Positions 1 to 5,330 of a stretch of DNA of 5,330 bases are shown in pieces. Origin of the DNA: an uncultured Flavobacterium sp. (GTDB lineage Bacteria; Bacteroidota; Bacteroidia; Flavobacteriales; Flavobacteriaceae); the NCBI GenBank assembly GCA_946480635.1, contig CAMLKV010000189.1:1-5330 (forward strand), given 5' to 3'. Made by a program: the position numbers and the translations under genes. The notes under the pieces were generated by a model. It had not been told where the DNA came from and did not search any database. It saw only the letters and a program-made list of their open reading frames with translations. Position 1 is the first letter of the stretch. Each line of letters opens with the position of its first letter.

Positions 1-207
1 AGATGGAGATTTTGCCGATGCTGGTGAAACAGTTAGGACAAAAGCAGCTTCTACAACAACTCCAGTTTCTGGATCTTTCACAATTCCTGCAACTGCTTCT
101 TTAGGAGCTACAAGAATGAGAGTTTCTATGAAATACAATGCTGTACCAACATCTTGTGAGGCTTTCTCATACGGGCAAGTAGAAGATTATACAATCAACA
201 TTACTGC
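1..207 (+). repeat. Direct repeat, copy 1 (GEVED coding repeat, 720-bp period)
   Basis: This stretch matches 721-927 without gaps at an offset of exactly 720 bp (240 codons). By hand count there are about 27 mismatches in 207 bases (about 87% identity), many of them at third codon positions. The longest identical stretches surround the codons for FTIPATA and for [13 protein letters not shown]. The copy is cut by the window edge and probably continues upstream. The 720-bp unit spans one Fn3 plus one GEVED module, so it looks like an internal tandem duplication of a module pair. Confidence 0.9.
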
Positions 208-1189
208 TGGAACTGCTGACACAACAGCTCCAACAGCTCCAACTAACTTAACTGCTTCTGGAACTACATCTTCTTCAACTAATTTATCTTGGACAGCTTC
301 TACTGATAATGTTGGTGTAACTGGTTATGATGTTTATCAAGGTGCAACTGTAATTGGAACTACAGCTTCAACCACTTATAATGTAACAGGATTAACAGCT
401 GCCACTGCCTACACCTTCTCAGTTAAAGCAAAAGATGCTGCTGGAAACGTTTCTGCTGCTAGTAATACAGTAAATGTAACAACCTCATCTGTTTCAATTA
501 CATATTGTGCTTCTCAAGCAAGCAACACTAATGATGAAAGAATTGGAAGAGTTGCTATTGGATCAATAAACAATGCTTCAACTGGAACAGCTGGTTACGA
601 GAATTTCACTACTCTTTCAACAAATGCTGGAAGAAATTCATCTCAAACGATTACAATAACTCCAACTTGGACAGGCTCAACATATGCTGAAGGATATGCT
701 GTATTTATTGACTATAACCAAGATGGTGATTTCGCTGATTCTGGAGAAACAGTTTACACAAGAGCTGCTTCAACAACAACTCTGGTTTCTGGAACTTTCA
801 CAATTCCTGCAACTGCTACTTTAGGCGCTACAAGAATGAGAGTTTCTATGAAATATAATGCTATACCAACATCTTGTGAAGCATTCACATATGGTCAAGT
901 TGAAGATTATACAATCAATATCACAGCTGCTGCAAGAGAAGTTGAAGAATCTTTTGCAAAAACTACAAACGATATTAGAGTATATCCAAACCCAACTAAA
1001 GATTTCTTAAACATCACTTCTACTTCTGAAGATGCAACTTACAGAGTTTTCAACTTAATGGGTCAAACTATTTTAGATGGAAAAATTGCAAACGGAACAA
1101 TTGATGTATCTCGTTTAAGCAATGGTAATTATGTAATTGAAGTTTCTAACAACGGTACTTCAACAACAAAACGTTTTATCAAAAACTAA
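1..1189 (+). CDS. T9SS-secreted GEVED/fibronectin type III surface protein, 3' part (5' end outside window)
   Basis: This is the C-terminal part of a modular secreted protein. The frame is open from the window edge (first full codon at position 2), so the true start lies upstream and the ATG at 116 is internal. Modules in order: the end of a GEVED domain (about 2-207) with the acidic motif DGDFADAGE and the signature [10 protein letters not shown]; one fibronectin type III domain (about 218-487); a complete GEVED domain (about 503-921) with [13 protein letters not shown] and [10 protein letters not shown]; and a T9SS type A sorting domain (about 939-1186) with the VYPNP motif and the usual basic end KRFIKN. 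The acidic motifs resemble calcium-binding loops. Cys codons at 506 and 875 could form a disulfide. Known for the families: the C-terminal domain directs outer-membrane translocation by T9SS and is normally removed, and Fn3 and GEVED modules are common in adhesins and the accessory regions of secreted enzymes. Any catalytic domain would be upstream, so the protein's overall function cannot be told from here. Confidence 0.9.
   Translation, partial: DGDFADAGETVRTKAASTTTPVSGSFTIPATASLGATRMRVSMKYNAVPTSCEAFSYGQVEDYTINITAGTADTTAPTAPTNLTASGTTSSSTNLSWTASTDNVGVTGYDVYQGATVIGTTASTTYNVTGLTAATAYTFSVKAKDAAGNVSAASNTVNVTTSSVSITYCASQASNTNDERIGRVAIGSINNASTGTAGYENFTTLSTNAGRNSSQTITITPTWTGSTYAEGYAVFIDYNQDGDFADSGETVYTRAASTTTLVSGTFTIPATATLGATRMRVSMKYNAIPTSCEAFTYGQVEDYTINITAAAREVEESFAKTTNDIRVYPNPTKDFLNITSTSEDATYRVFNLMGQTILDGKIANGTIDVSRLSNGNYVIEVSNNGTSTTKRFIKN
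721..927 (+). repeat. Direct repeat, copy 2 (GEVED coding repeat, 720-bp period)
   Basis: This is the second copy of the repeat starting at position 1, in the same reading frame, and it encodes the C-terminal half of the complete GEVED domain. Similarity fades after about 927, where copy 1 leads into the Fn3 module and copy 2 leads into the linker before the sorting domain. Confidence 0.9.
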
Positions 1190-1208
1190 TTATAAACAAA
1201 CTAAATTC

Positions 1209-1240
1209 AAAAAACGTCTTCCATACGGAAGGCGTTTTTT
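1209..1240 (+). terminator. Intrinsic terminator after the GEVED/Fn3 protein
   Basis: A 14-bp stem (1209-1222 with 1227-1240, one G-U pair) closes a four-base ATAC loop, starting 20 bp past the stop codon. The right arm ends in six T and the left arm begins with six A, so the hairpin could also work on the minus strand, although both flanking genes are on the plus strand. The GC-rich core is CGTCTTCC paired with GGAAGGCG. Confidence 0.9.
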
Positions 1241-1272
1241 CATTAACAGAACTTACCAACAATAAAATTTCA

Positions 1273-1280
1273 TAATTTAG
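1273..1280 (+). promoter_or_regulatory. Possible -7 element of the S9 peptidase gene
   Basis: TAATTTAG matches the Bacteroidetes -7 consensus TAnnTTTG at all but one position. It sits after the upstream terminator and 23 bp before the ATG at 1304. No clear TTG is present at the usual -33 spacing, and such AT-rich matches arise easily by chance in this DNA, so this is a weak candidate. Confidence 0.25.
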
Positions 1281-1303
1281 CATCTCTTTCAAAAAAATTA
1301 AAA

Positions 1304-3220
1304 ATGAAAAAATTAGCATTATTAAGTTTAACGCTTATGGGACTAAATTCAGTAATTGCCCAAGAAGTCATGACTCCGGAATTACTTTGGAAATTGGGTC
1401 GTGTAACTCCTCTTGGTATATCTAAAGATGGAAAAAACATTGTGTACAAAGTAGCAACTCCATCTATAGAAGAAAACAAATCAAACTCAAAGTATTATAC
1501 TATTCCAGTTAATGGAGGAAATGCTACTGAAATAACCGAACACAAAGGATTAATTACAGATAAAAATATTTCTCCTGATGGAATCTACCAGTTATCTCAT
1601 CAAGAAGTTAAAGTCAGTAATGTATTAGGAAAAGATGTTTATCCTGAACTTTCTAAATCTGATGCAAAAGTATATGATGGTTTAGATTACCGTCATTGGG
1701 ATACATGGAGAGACGGAACTTACAATCATGTTTTTTTTGGAGGTGTTCCCGCTCCTAATGTTCGATTAGCAGCCCCAGTGGATATTATGGAAGGTGAATT
1801 ATTCGATTCTCCACAAAAACCTTTTGGTGGAGATGAAGATTACATTTGGTCACCAGATAGTAAGAACATTATCTATGTATGCAAAAAGAAAGCTGGCACT
1901 GCATATGCAACAAGTACAAACACTGATTTGTACCAATACAACATCGAAACCAAAGAAACTAAAAACTTAACCGAAGGAAATTTAGGTTACGATACCCATC
2001 CTTTATTTTCTCCAAAAGGTGATTTGACTTGGTTACAAATGAAACGTGATGGATACGAAGCTGACAAAAACGATATTATTGTTCGTTTTAAAGGAATAGA
2101 TATTAATTTAACTGCTGGCTGGGACGGAACTGTTGAAAGTTTTAAATGGAGTGCTGATGGCAAAAAAGTGTATTTTATTGCACCAGTAGATGGAACCAAA
2201 CAATTATTTGAAGTTAACTTTCCTGGTTTAACAAAGATTGCAGTTACTGTAAAACAAATTACAAATGGAATTTTTGATGTTACCGAAATTGTCGGCTTTA
2301 ATCTTGATAATGTAATTGTCGCAAGAAACGATATGAATCATGCATCTGAGATTTTTTCTTATGATTTAAAAAAGAAAACTTGGAATCAATTAACAAATGT
2401 TAATACAGCAACATACAGCAAATTAGCTTTATGTAAAACAGAAAAAAGATACGTTACTACAACTGATGGTAAAAAAATGTTAGTTTGGGTAATACTTCCT
2501 CCAAATTTTGATTCTAACAAAAAATATCCAGCTTTATTATATTGTCAAGGAGGACCACAAAGTGCCTTGTCTCAATATTATTCATACCGTTGGAATTTCC
2601 AAACTATTGCTTCTCAAGGCTATGTAGTTGTGGCACCAAACCGTCGCGGAATGCCAGGTCATGGTGTAAAATGGAATGAACAAATCTCAGGAGATTGGGG
2701 AGGTCAAGTTATGGATGATTATTTAGCTGCTATTGATGATATAGCTAAAGAATCTTACGTAGACAAAAAGCGTTTAGGAGCAGTTGGAGCAAGTTACGGA
2801 GGCTACTCGGTATTCCAACTGGCGGGAATCCACAAAAACCGTTTTAAAACTTTTATTTCTCACTGTGGAATTTTCAACACACAAAGTATGTATGGCACAA
2901 CAGAAGAAGTCTTCTTTACAAACTGGGATTCAGGTGGAGCTTACTGGGAAAAGGAAAACAAGATTGCTCAAAAAACATACAACGAATTCAATCCTATTAA
3001 TTTAGTTAACAATTGGAATACTCCAATAATGATTATTCAAGGTGGAAAAGACTACCGTGTTCCTATTGGTCAGGGTCAAGAAGCTTTCCAAGCAGCACAA
3101 TTAAAAGGAATAAAAAGTAGATTTTTATTATTTCCAGAAGAAAATCACTGGGTCTTAAAACCACAAAATGCTTTGGTTTGGCAACGTGAATTTTTTAAAT
3201 GGTTAAAAGAAACTCTTTAA
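1304..3220 (+). CDS. Exported S9 family serine peptidase (DPP5-like dipeptidyl peptidase)
   Basis: This is a complete 638-residue prolyl oligopeptidase-family enzyme. Residues 1-19 are a signal peptide (KK, hydrophobic core, VIA) with likely cleavage before Q20, which supports the ATG at 1304. An A-rich leader precedes the start, as is usual in flavobacteria. Residues about 25-375 have the repeated strand patterns of a beta-propeller, including FSPKGD and the MKRDGYEADKND stretch typical of DPP5/acylaminoacyl-peptidase-like members. Residues about 385-638 form the alpha/beta hydrolase domain: QGGP (415-418), near the oxyanion hole; the nucleophile GASYGGY (S497); D583 in GGKDYRVP; and H615 in ENHW. 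The triad spacing (86 and 32) is close to what I recall for Porphyromonas DPP5. Known for that family: periplasmic release of dipeptides from oligopeptides, favouring hydrophobic P1 residues and not proline. Assignment to S9 is firm; DPP5 specificity is inferred, and an acyl-peptide hydrolase-like activity is the alternative. It is flanked by terminators and so is probably monocistronic. Confidence 0.95.
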   Translation: MKKLALLSLTLMGLNSVIAQEVMTPELLWKLGRVTPLGISKDGKNIVYKVATPSIEENKSNSKYYTIPVNGGNATEITEHKGLITDKNISPDGIYQLSHQEVKVSNVLGKDVYPELSKSDAKVYDGLDYRHWDTWRDGTYNHVFFGGVPAPNVRLAAPVDIMEGELFDSPQKPFGGDEDYIWSPDSKNIIYVCKKKAGTAYATSTNTDLYQYNIETKETKNLTEGNLGYDTHPLFSPKGDLTWLQMKRDGYEADKNDIIVRFKGIDINLTAGWDGTVESFKWSADGKKVYFIAPVDGTKQLFEVNFPGLTKIAVTVKQITNGIFDVTEIVGFNLDNVIVARNDMNHASEIFSYDLKKKTWNQLTNVNTATYSKLALCKTEKRYVTTTDGKKMLVWVILPPNFDSNKKYPALLYCQGGPQSALSQYYSYRWNFQTIASQGYVVVAPNRRGMPGHGVKWNEQISGDWGGQVMDDYLAAIDDIAKESYVDKKRLGAVGASYGGYSVFQLAGIHKNRFKTFISHCGIFNTQSMYGTTEEVFFTNWDSGGAYWEKENKIAQKTYNEFNPINLVNNWNTPIMIIQGGKDYRVPIGQGQEAFQAAQLKGIKSRFLLFPEENHWVLKPQNALVWQREFFKWLKETL

Positions 3221-3227
3221 TCAAGTT

Positions 3228-3255
3228 AATCCCGAAACACTGTTTCGGGATTTTT
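3228..3255 (+). terminator. Intrinsic terminator after the S9 peptidase gene
   Basis: A perfect 11-bp inverted repeat (AATCCCGAAAC at 3228-3238, GTTTCGGGATT at 3242-3252) with a short ACT centre (an effective loop of five if the last C-G pair opens) begins 7 bp after the stop codon. The T-run crosses 3251-3255. It separates the S9 gene from the C1 peptidase gene. Confidence 0.9.
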
Positions 3256-3312
3256 ATTTCTTAACAAAAGCATAAATCGATGTTAAAATAAGTTTTCGTA
3301 TGTAACAATTTA

Positions 3313-3320
3313 TAATTTTA
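3313..3320 (+). promoter_or_regulatory. Possible -7 element of the C1 peptidase gene
   Basis: TAATTTTA matches the Bacteroidetes -7 consensus TAnnTTTG except for the last base, and lies 32 bp before the ATG at 3353. No convincing TTG -33 element is seen about 20 bp upstream. The region between the preceding terminator and this site (3256-3312) shows no other structure that I can see. Confidence 0.25.
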
Positions 3321-3352
3321 CGATACTATTAGTAATATCAAAAAACATATTT

Positions 3353-4549
3353 ATGCATAACATTCCTCTAAAACCAATAGTTATTGCCGCAACGCTAATC
3401 GCTTCTGCCTTAGCAGGTAATGCTCAAGACAACTTGGTTAATTCATTAAAAATCAATGCAAGTGAAAAGAGTAAAGAATCTTTCAAATTTGCTGATGTAA
3501 TCAATATTGAAAATACTTCTGTAAAAAACCAAGGTTCTTCAGGAACTTGTTGGAGTTATTCTGCTAATTCATTTTTAGAATCAGAAATGATTCGTATGGG
3601 TAAAAAACCTGTTGAATTATCTCAAATTTTCTCTGCACGTAATGCTTATGTAGAAAAAGGAAGAAACTACGTTCGCATGCACGGTTCTGTAGCACTAGGA
3701 GATGGTGGTGCATTTCACGATGTAATCAACATGTACAAAAAATATGGTGCTGTCCCTCAATCAGTTTATACTGGTTTAAATTATGGTACCGATAAAAATA
3801 AATTTGCTGAAATGGCTGCTTTAATTGAAGGTTTTTTAAAAGCAGTAGTTTCTAATCCTAATGGTGAATTAACTCCAAACTGGGAAAAAGCGTATGCTGC
3901 TATGATTGATACTTATTTAGGGCAAGTACCAAAAACTTTCGACTATAACGGGAAAAAATATACTCCTGAAACTTTTGCAAAAGAAGTGGTAGGAATCAAT
4001 GCTGATGATTATGTAGAAATCTCTTCATTACAAGAATATCCATACTATTCAAAATTTGTATTAATGGTACCAGACAACTGGAATTATGACCAAGTGTACA
4101 ATGTAAAAATGAATGAATTAACAGAAATCATTGACAATGCGCTTAAAAATGGTTATTCAGTAGCTTGGGCAGGTGATGTGAGCGAAAAAAGTTTTTCTTG
4201 GAAAAACGGAGTAGCATTTGTTCCTGAAAAGAAAGTGGAAGACATGACTGCAGAAGAAAAAGCAGATATGTTTAACGGCCCTAAAAAAGAAGCTGTAGTT
4301 ACTGAAGAAATGCGTCAAAAAGCATTTGACAATTACACAACTACTGATGATCATGGTATGCACATTGTGGGTATTTCTAAAGATCAAAACGGTAAAGAAT
4401 ATTATATTGTAAAAAATTCTTGGGGAGCTACAAACGACTACAAAGGATATTTATACATGTCTAAAGAGTTTGCAAAATATAAAGCGACTGCTATCATGTT
4501 ACACAAAAAAGGTGTTCCTACTGCAATAGCAAGTAAGTTAAAACTATAA
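3353..4549 (+). CDS. Exported C1 family cysteine peptidase (bleomycin hydrolase/aminopeptidase C type)
   Basis: This is a complete 398-residue papain-fold protease. Residues 1-24 form a signal peptide (hydrophobic core from about P8 to L20, ending GNA) with predicted cleavage before Q25, so the enzyme is probably periplasmic; no lipobox is seen. The catalytic residues are visible: Q60 (oxyanion hole) and C66 in NQGSSGTCW, H334 in DDHGMH (aligned with the papain NHAV motif; H337 is less likely to be catalytic), and N355 in VKNSWG. The 268 residues between Cys and His far exceed the roughly 130 of papain, a hallmark of the bleomycin hydrolase/PepC branch, which trims peptides from the N-terminus, usually as a hexamer. 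There is no long propeptide: the Gln/Cys motif starts about 35 residues after the predicted cleavage site. The C1 fold is certain; aminopeptidase activity is inferred, and the protein is somewhat shorter than typical PepC. Beside the S9 peptidase it could complete degradation of imported peptides. Confidence 0.92.
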   Translation: MHNIPLKPIVIAATLIASALAGNAQDNLVNSLKINASEKSKESFKFADVINIENTSVKNQGSSGTCWSYSANSFLESEMIRMGKKPVELSQIFSARNAYVEKGRNYVRMHGSVALGDGGAFHDVINMYKKYGAVPQSVYTGLNYGTDKNKFAEMAALIEGFLKAVVSNPNGELTPNWEKAYAAMIDTYLGQVPKTFDYNGKKYTPETFAKEVVGINADDYVEISSLQEYPYYSKFVLMVPDNWNYDQVYNVKMNELTEIIDNALKNGYSVAWAGDVSEKSFSWKNGVAFVPEKKVEDMTAEEKADMFNGPKKEAVVTEEMRQKAFDNYTTTDDHGMHIVGISKDQNGKEYYIVKNSWGATNDYKGYLYMSKEFAKYKATAIMLHKKGVPTAIASKLKL

Positions 4550-4570
4550 TTATCAAGCAAAGTATTATTA

Positions 4571-4608
4571 GAATCCTGATATCAAATTGATATCAGGATT
4601 CTTTTTTT
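4571..4608 (+). terminator. Intrinsic terminator after the C1 peptidase gene
   Basis: A 15-base perfect inverted repeat (4571-4585 with 4587-4601) gives a hairpin of about 13 bp with an AAATT loop, followed by seven T (4602-4608). It begins 21 bp after the stop codon. It is the strongest of the three terminators by stem length and T-run. Confidence 0.93.
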
Positions 4609-4621
4609 AAAGTTATATTTG
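4587..4621 (+). promoter_or_regulatory. Probable promoter of the GH92 gene (TTG ... TATATTTG)
   Basis: TATATTTG at 4614-4621 is a full match to the Bacteroidetes -7 element TAnnTTTG and lies 26 bp upstream of the ATG at 4648. A TTG at 4587-4589 could act as the -33 element, but its 24-bp spacer is slightly longer than the usual 17-23 and it lies inside the upstream terminator hairpin. The -7 element is a reasonable call; the -33 element is uncertain. Confidence 0.45.
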
Positions 4622-4647
4622 TAAGTAAACCAAACAACACAACAAAA

Positions 4648-5330
4648 ATGGATTCTTGTATTTTTAAAAGAATAATTCTCTTATTTTTTCTGCTATCTTT
4701 TACTTTTGTTTCAGCACAAAACACTATCAAAGTTACTGACCCTGTTGAATTAGTGAATCCCCTAATGGGAACCGACAGCAGTTATGAGTTAAGCAATGGT
4801 AACACGTACCCATCAATTGCATTACCTTGGGGGATGAACGCTTGGACTCCGCAAACTGGAAAAAATGGTGATGGCTGGCAATATACATACAATGCTCAAA
4901 AAATTAGAGGTTTCAAACAAACCCATCAACCTTCTCCATGGATGAACGACTATGGTCAATTTTCATTAATGCCAATAGTAGGAAAACCTATTTTTGATGA
5001 AAACGAAAGAGCCAGTTGAGCCATAAAACAGAAATTGCCAAACCTTATTACTATAGTGTATACCTAGCCGATTATAATGTTACTACAGAATTTACACCAA
5101 CAGAAAGAGCCGCTTCCTTTCGCTTCACCTTTCCAAAAACCAACGAAGGCTACATGGTTATTGATGCCTTTGACAGGGGTTCTTACATCAAAATAATTCC
5201 TTCAGAAAATAAAATTATAGGATATAGTTCCCGTTATACTAGAGGAAAACTCAATAATTTCAAAAATTACTTTGTGATTGTTTTTGACAAGCCTTTTGAA
5301 GAATCCAACATTTGGAGTGATAAAACAAAA
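4648..5330 (+). pseudogene. Exported GH92 family alpha-mannosidase-like protein, frameshifted and cut by the window end
   Basis: This is the N-terminal part of a GH92 glycoside hydrolase, a family of calcium-dependent exo-alpha-mannosidases acting on N-glycan and yeast mannan branches. Residues 1-23 are a signal peptide (FKRII, a Leu/Phe-rich core, ending VSA) with cleavage predicted before Q24. GH92-like landmarks follow: VNPLMGTDSS, NTYPSIALPWGM, WTPQTG, GWQYTY and GFKQTH...DYGQFSLMP. The first frame ends at TGA 5017-5019 after 123 residues. From 5019 another frame reads SHKTEIAKPYYYSVYLADYN onward without a stop for 104 codons to the window end and continues the same domain (TERAASFRFTFPK, VIDAFDRGSYIKIIP). 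Full-length members run to roughly 700 residues or more, so the 123-residue product would lack the catalytic domain. The downstream frame is undegraded, so the break is recent or a sequencing error. The catalytic residues lie beyond the window, so exact linkage specificity cannot be judged. Confidence 0.82.
5001..5019 (+). other. Frameshift site within the GH92 gene
   Basis: The upstream frame stops at TGA 5017-5019, and the downstream frame has its own TGA at 4998-5000, so a single frame change must fall between them. The most natural join is after AGTTG (5014-5018). Loss of one base (TGG AGC read as TGAGC) would restore Ser-Trp-Ser-His. Loss of four bases would restore Ser-Trp-Phe-Ser-His, which is what I recall as usual in related GH92 proteins. 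There is no homopolymer at the junction. Confidence 0.8.

Noticed and set aside
116..118. ATG at 116 as the start of the GEVED/Fn3 protein
   Set aside because: The frame is open to the window edge and encodes a clear GEVED domain upstream of this ATG. The same Met lies inside the second GEVED copy, so it is internal.
1270..1479. Minus-strand open frame overlapping the start of the S9 peptidase gene
   Set aside because: It is antisense to the signal peptide and N-terminus of a well-supported gene, has no recognisable domain, and would run into the leader region. It is a shadow frame.
1987..2199. Minus-strand open frame within the S9 peptidase gene
   Set aside because: It lies wholly antisense to the propeller-coding region and has no recognisable motif.
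2784..3005. Plus-strand open frame over the catalytic Ser region of the S9 peptidase
   Set aside because: It is an out-of-frame reading of the conserved hydrolase domain, and the main frame carries the GASYGGY motif.
4157..4387. Minus-strand open frame within the C1 peptidase gene
   Set aside because: Its Phe-rich sequence is the complement of Lys/Glu-rich codons of the real gene, with no domain.
5017..5019. TGA in the GH92 gene as a selenocysteine codon or readthrough stop
   Set aside because: Reading through in the same frame meets TAG at 5065-5067 after a nonsense stretch, while the GH92-like sequence continues in a different frame, so this is a frameshift and not recoding of the TGA.
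5001..5019. Programmed ribosomal frameshifting in the GH92 gene
   Set aside because: No slippery heptamer or downstream pseudoknot is apparent at the junction, and GH92 enzymes are not known to use recoding. A simple deletion explains it better.

Overview
The window (5,330 bp, AT-rich, all genes on the + strand) looks like chromosomal DNA from a member of the Bacteroidota, most likely Flavobacteriia (Flavobacterium-like). The evidence is a C-terminal type IX secretion (T9SS) sorting domain ending in KRFIKN, three signal peptides whose predicted cleavage leaves an N-terminal Gln (the Bacteroidetes 'Q-rule'), A-rich leaders in place of Shine-Dalgarno sequences, and one good match to the Bacteroidetes -7 promoter element TAnnTTTG.

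Layout: (1) positions 1-1189 hold the 3' end of a large cell-surface or secreted protein made of GEVED and fibronectin type III modules and ending in a T9SS type A sorting domain. Its GEVED coding sequence is present twice, exactly 720 bp apart. A strong terminator follows. (2) Positions 1304-3220 encode a complete exported S9 family (DPP5-like) serine peptidase with triad S497/D583/H615, also followed by a terminator. (3) Positions 3353-4549 encode a complete exported papain-fold C1 cysteine peptidase of the bleomycin hydrolase/aminopeptidase C type, with Q60/C66/H334/N355, followed by a third terminator. (4) From 4648 to the window end is the 5' part of an exported GH92 alpha-mannosidase-like glycoside hydrolase. 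Its reading frame is broken at about 5001-5019: a TGA at 5017 ends the first frame, and clean GH92-like sequence continues in another frame to the window end.

Each of the three complete intergenic gaps (114, 132 and 98 bp) holds an intrinsic terminator and room for a promoter, so the four genes look like separate transcription units and not an operon. All four products are predicted to be exported (the first by inference from its sorting domain, since its N-terminus is outside the window). The shared theme is extracellular or periplasmic breakdown of protein (dipeptide release and other peptide trimming) and of mannose-containing glycan, next to a modular surface protein. I found no mobile element, RNA gene, CRISPR array or clearly new system. 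The points most worth following up are the GH92 frameshift and the internal 720-bp repeat of the surface protein.
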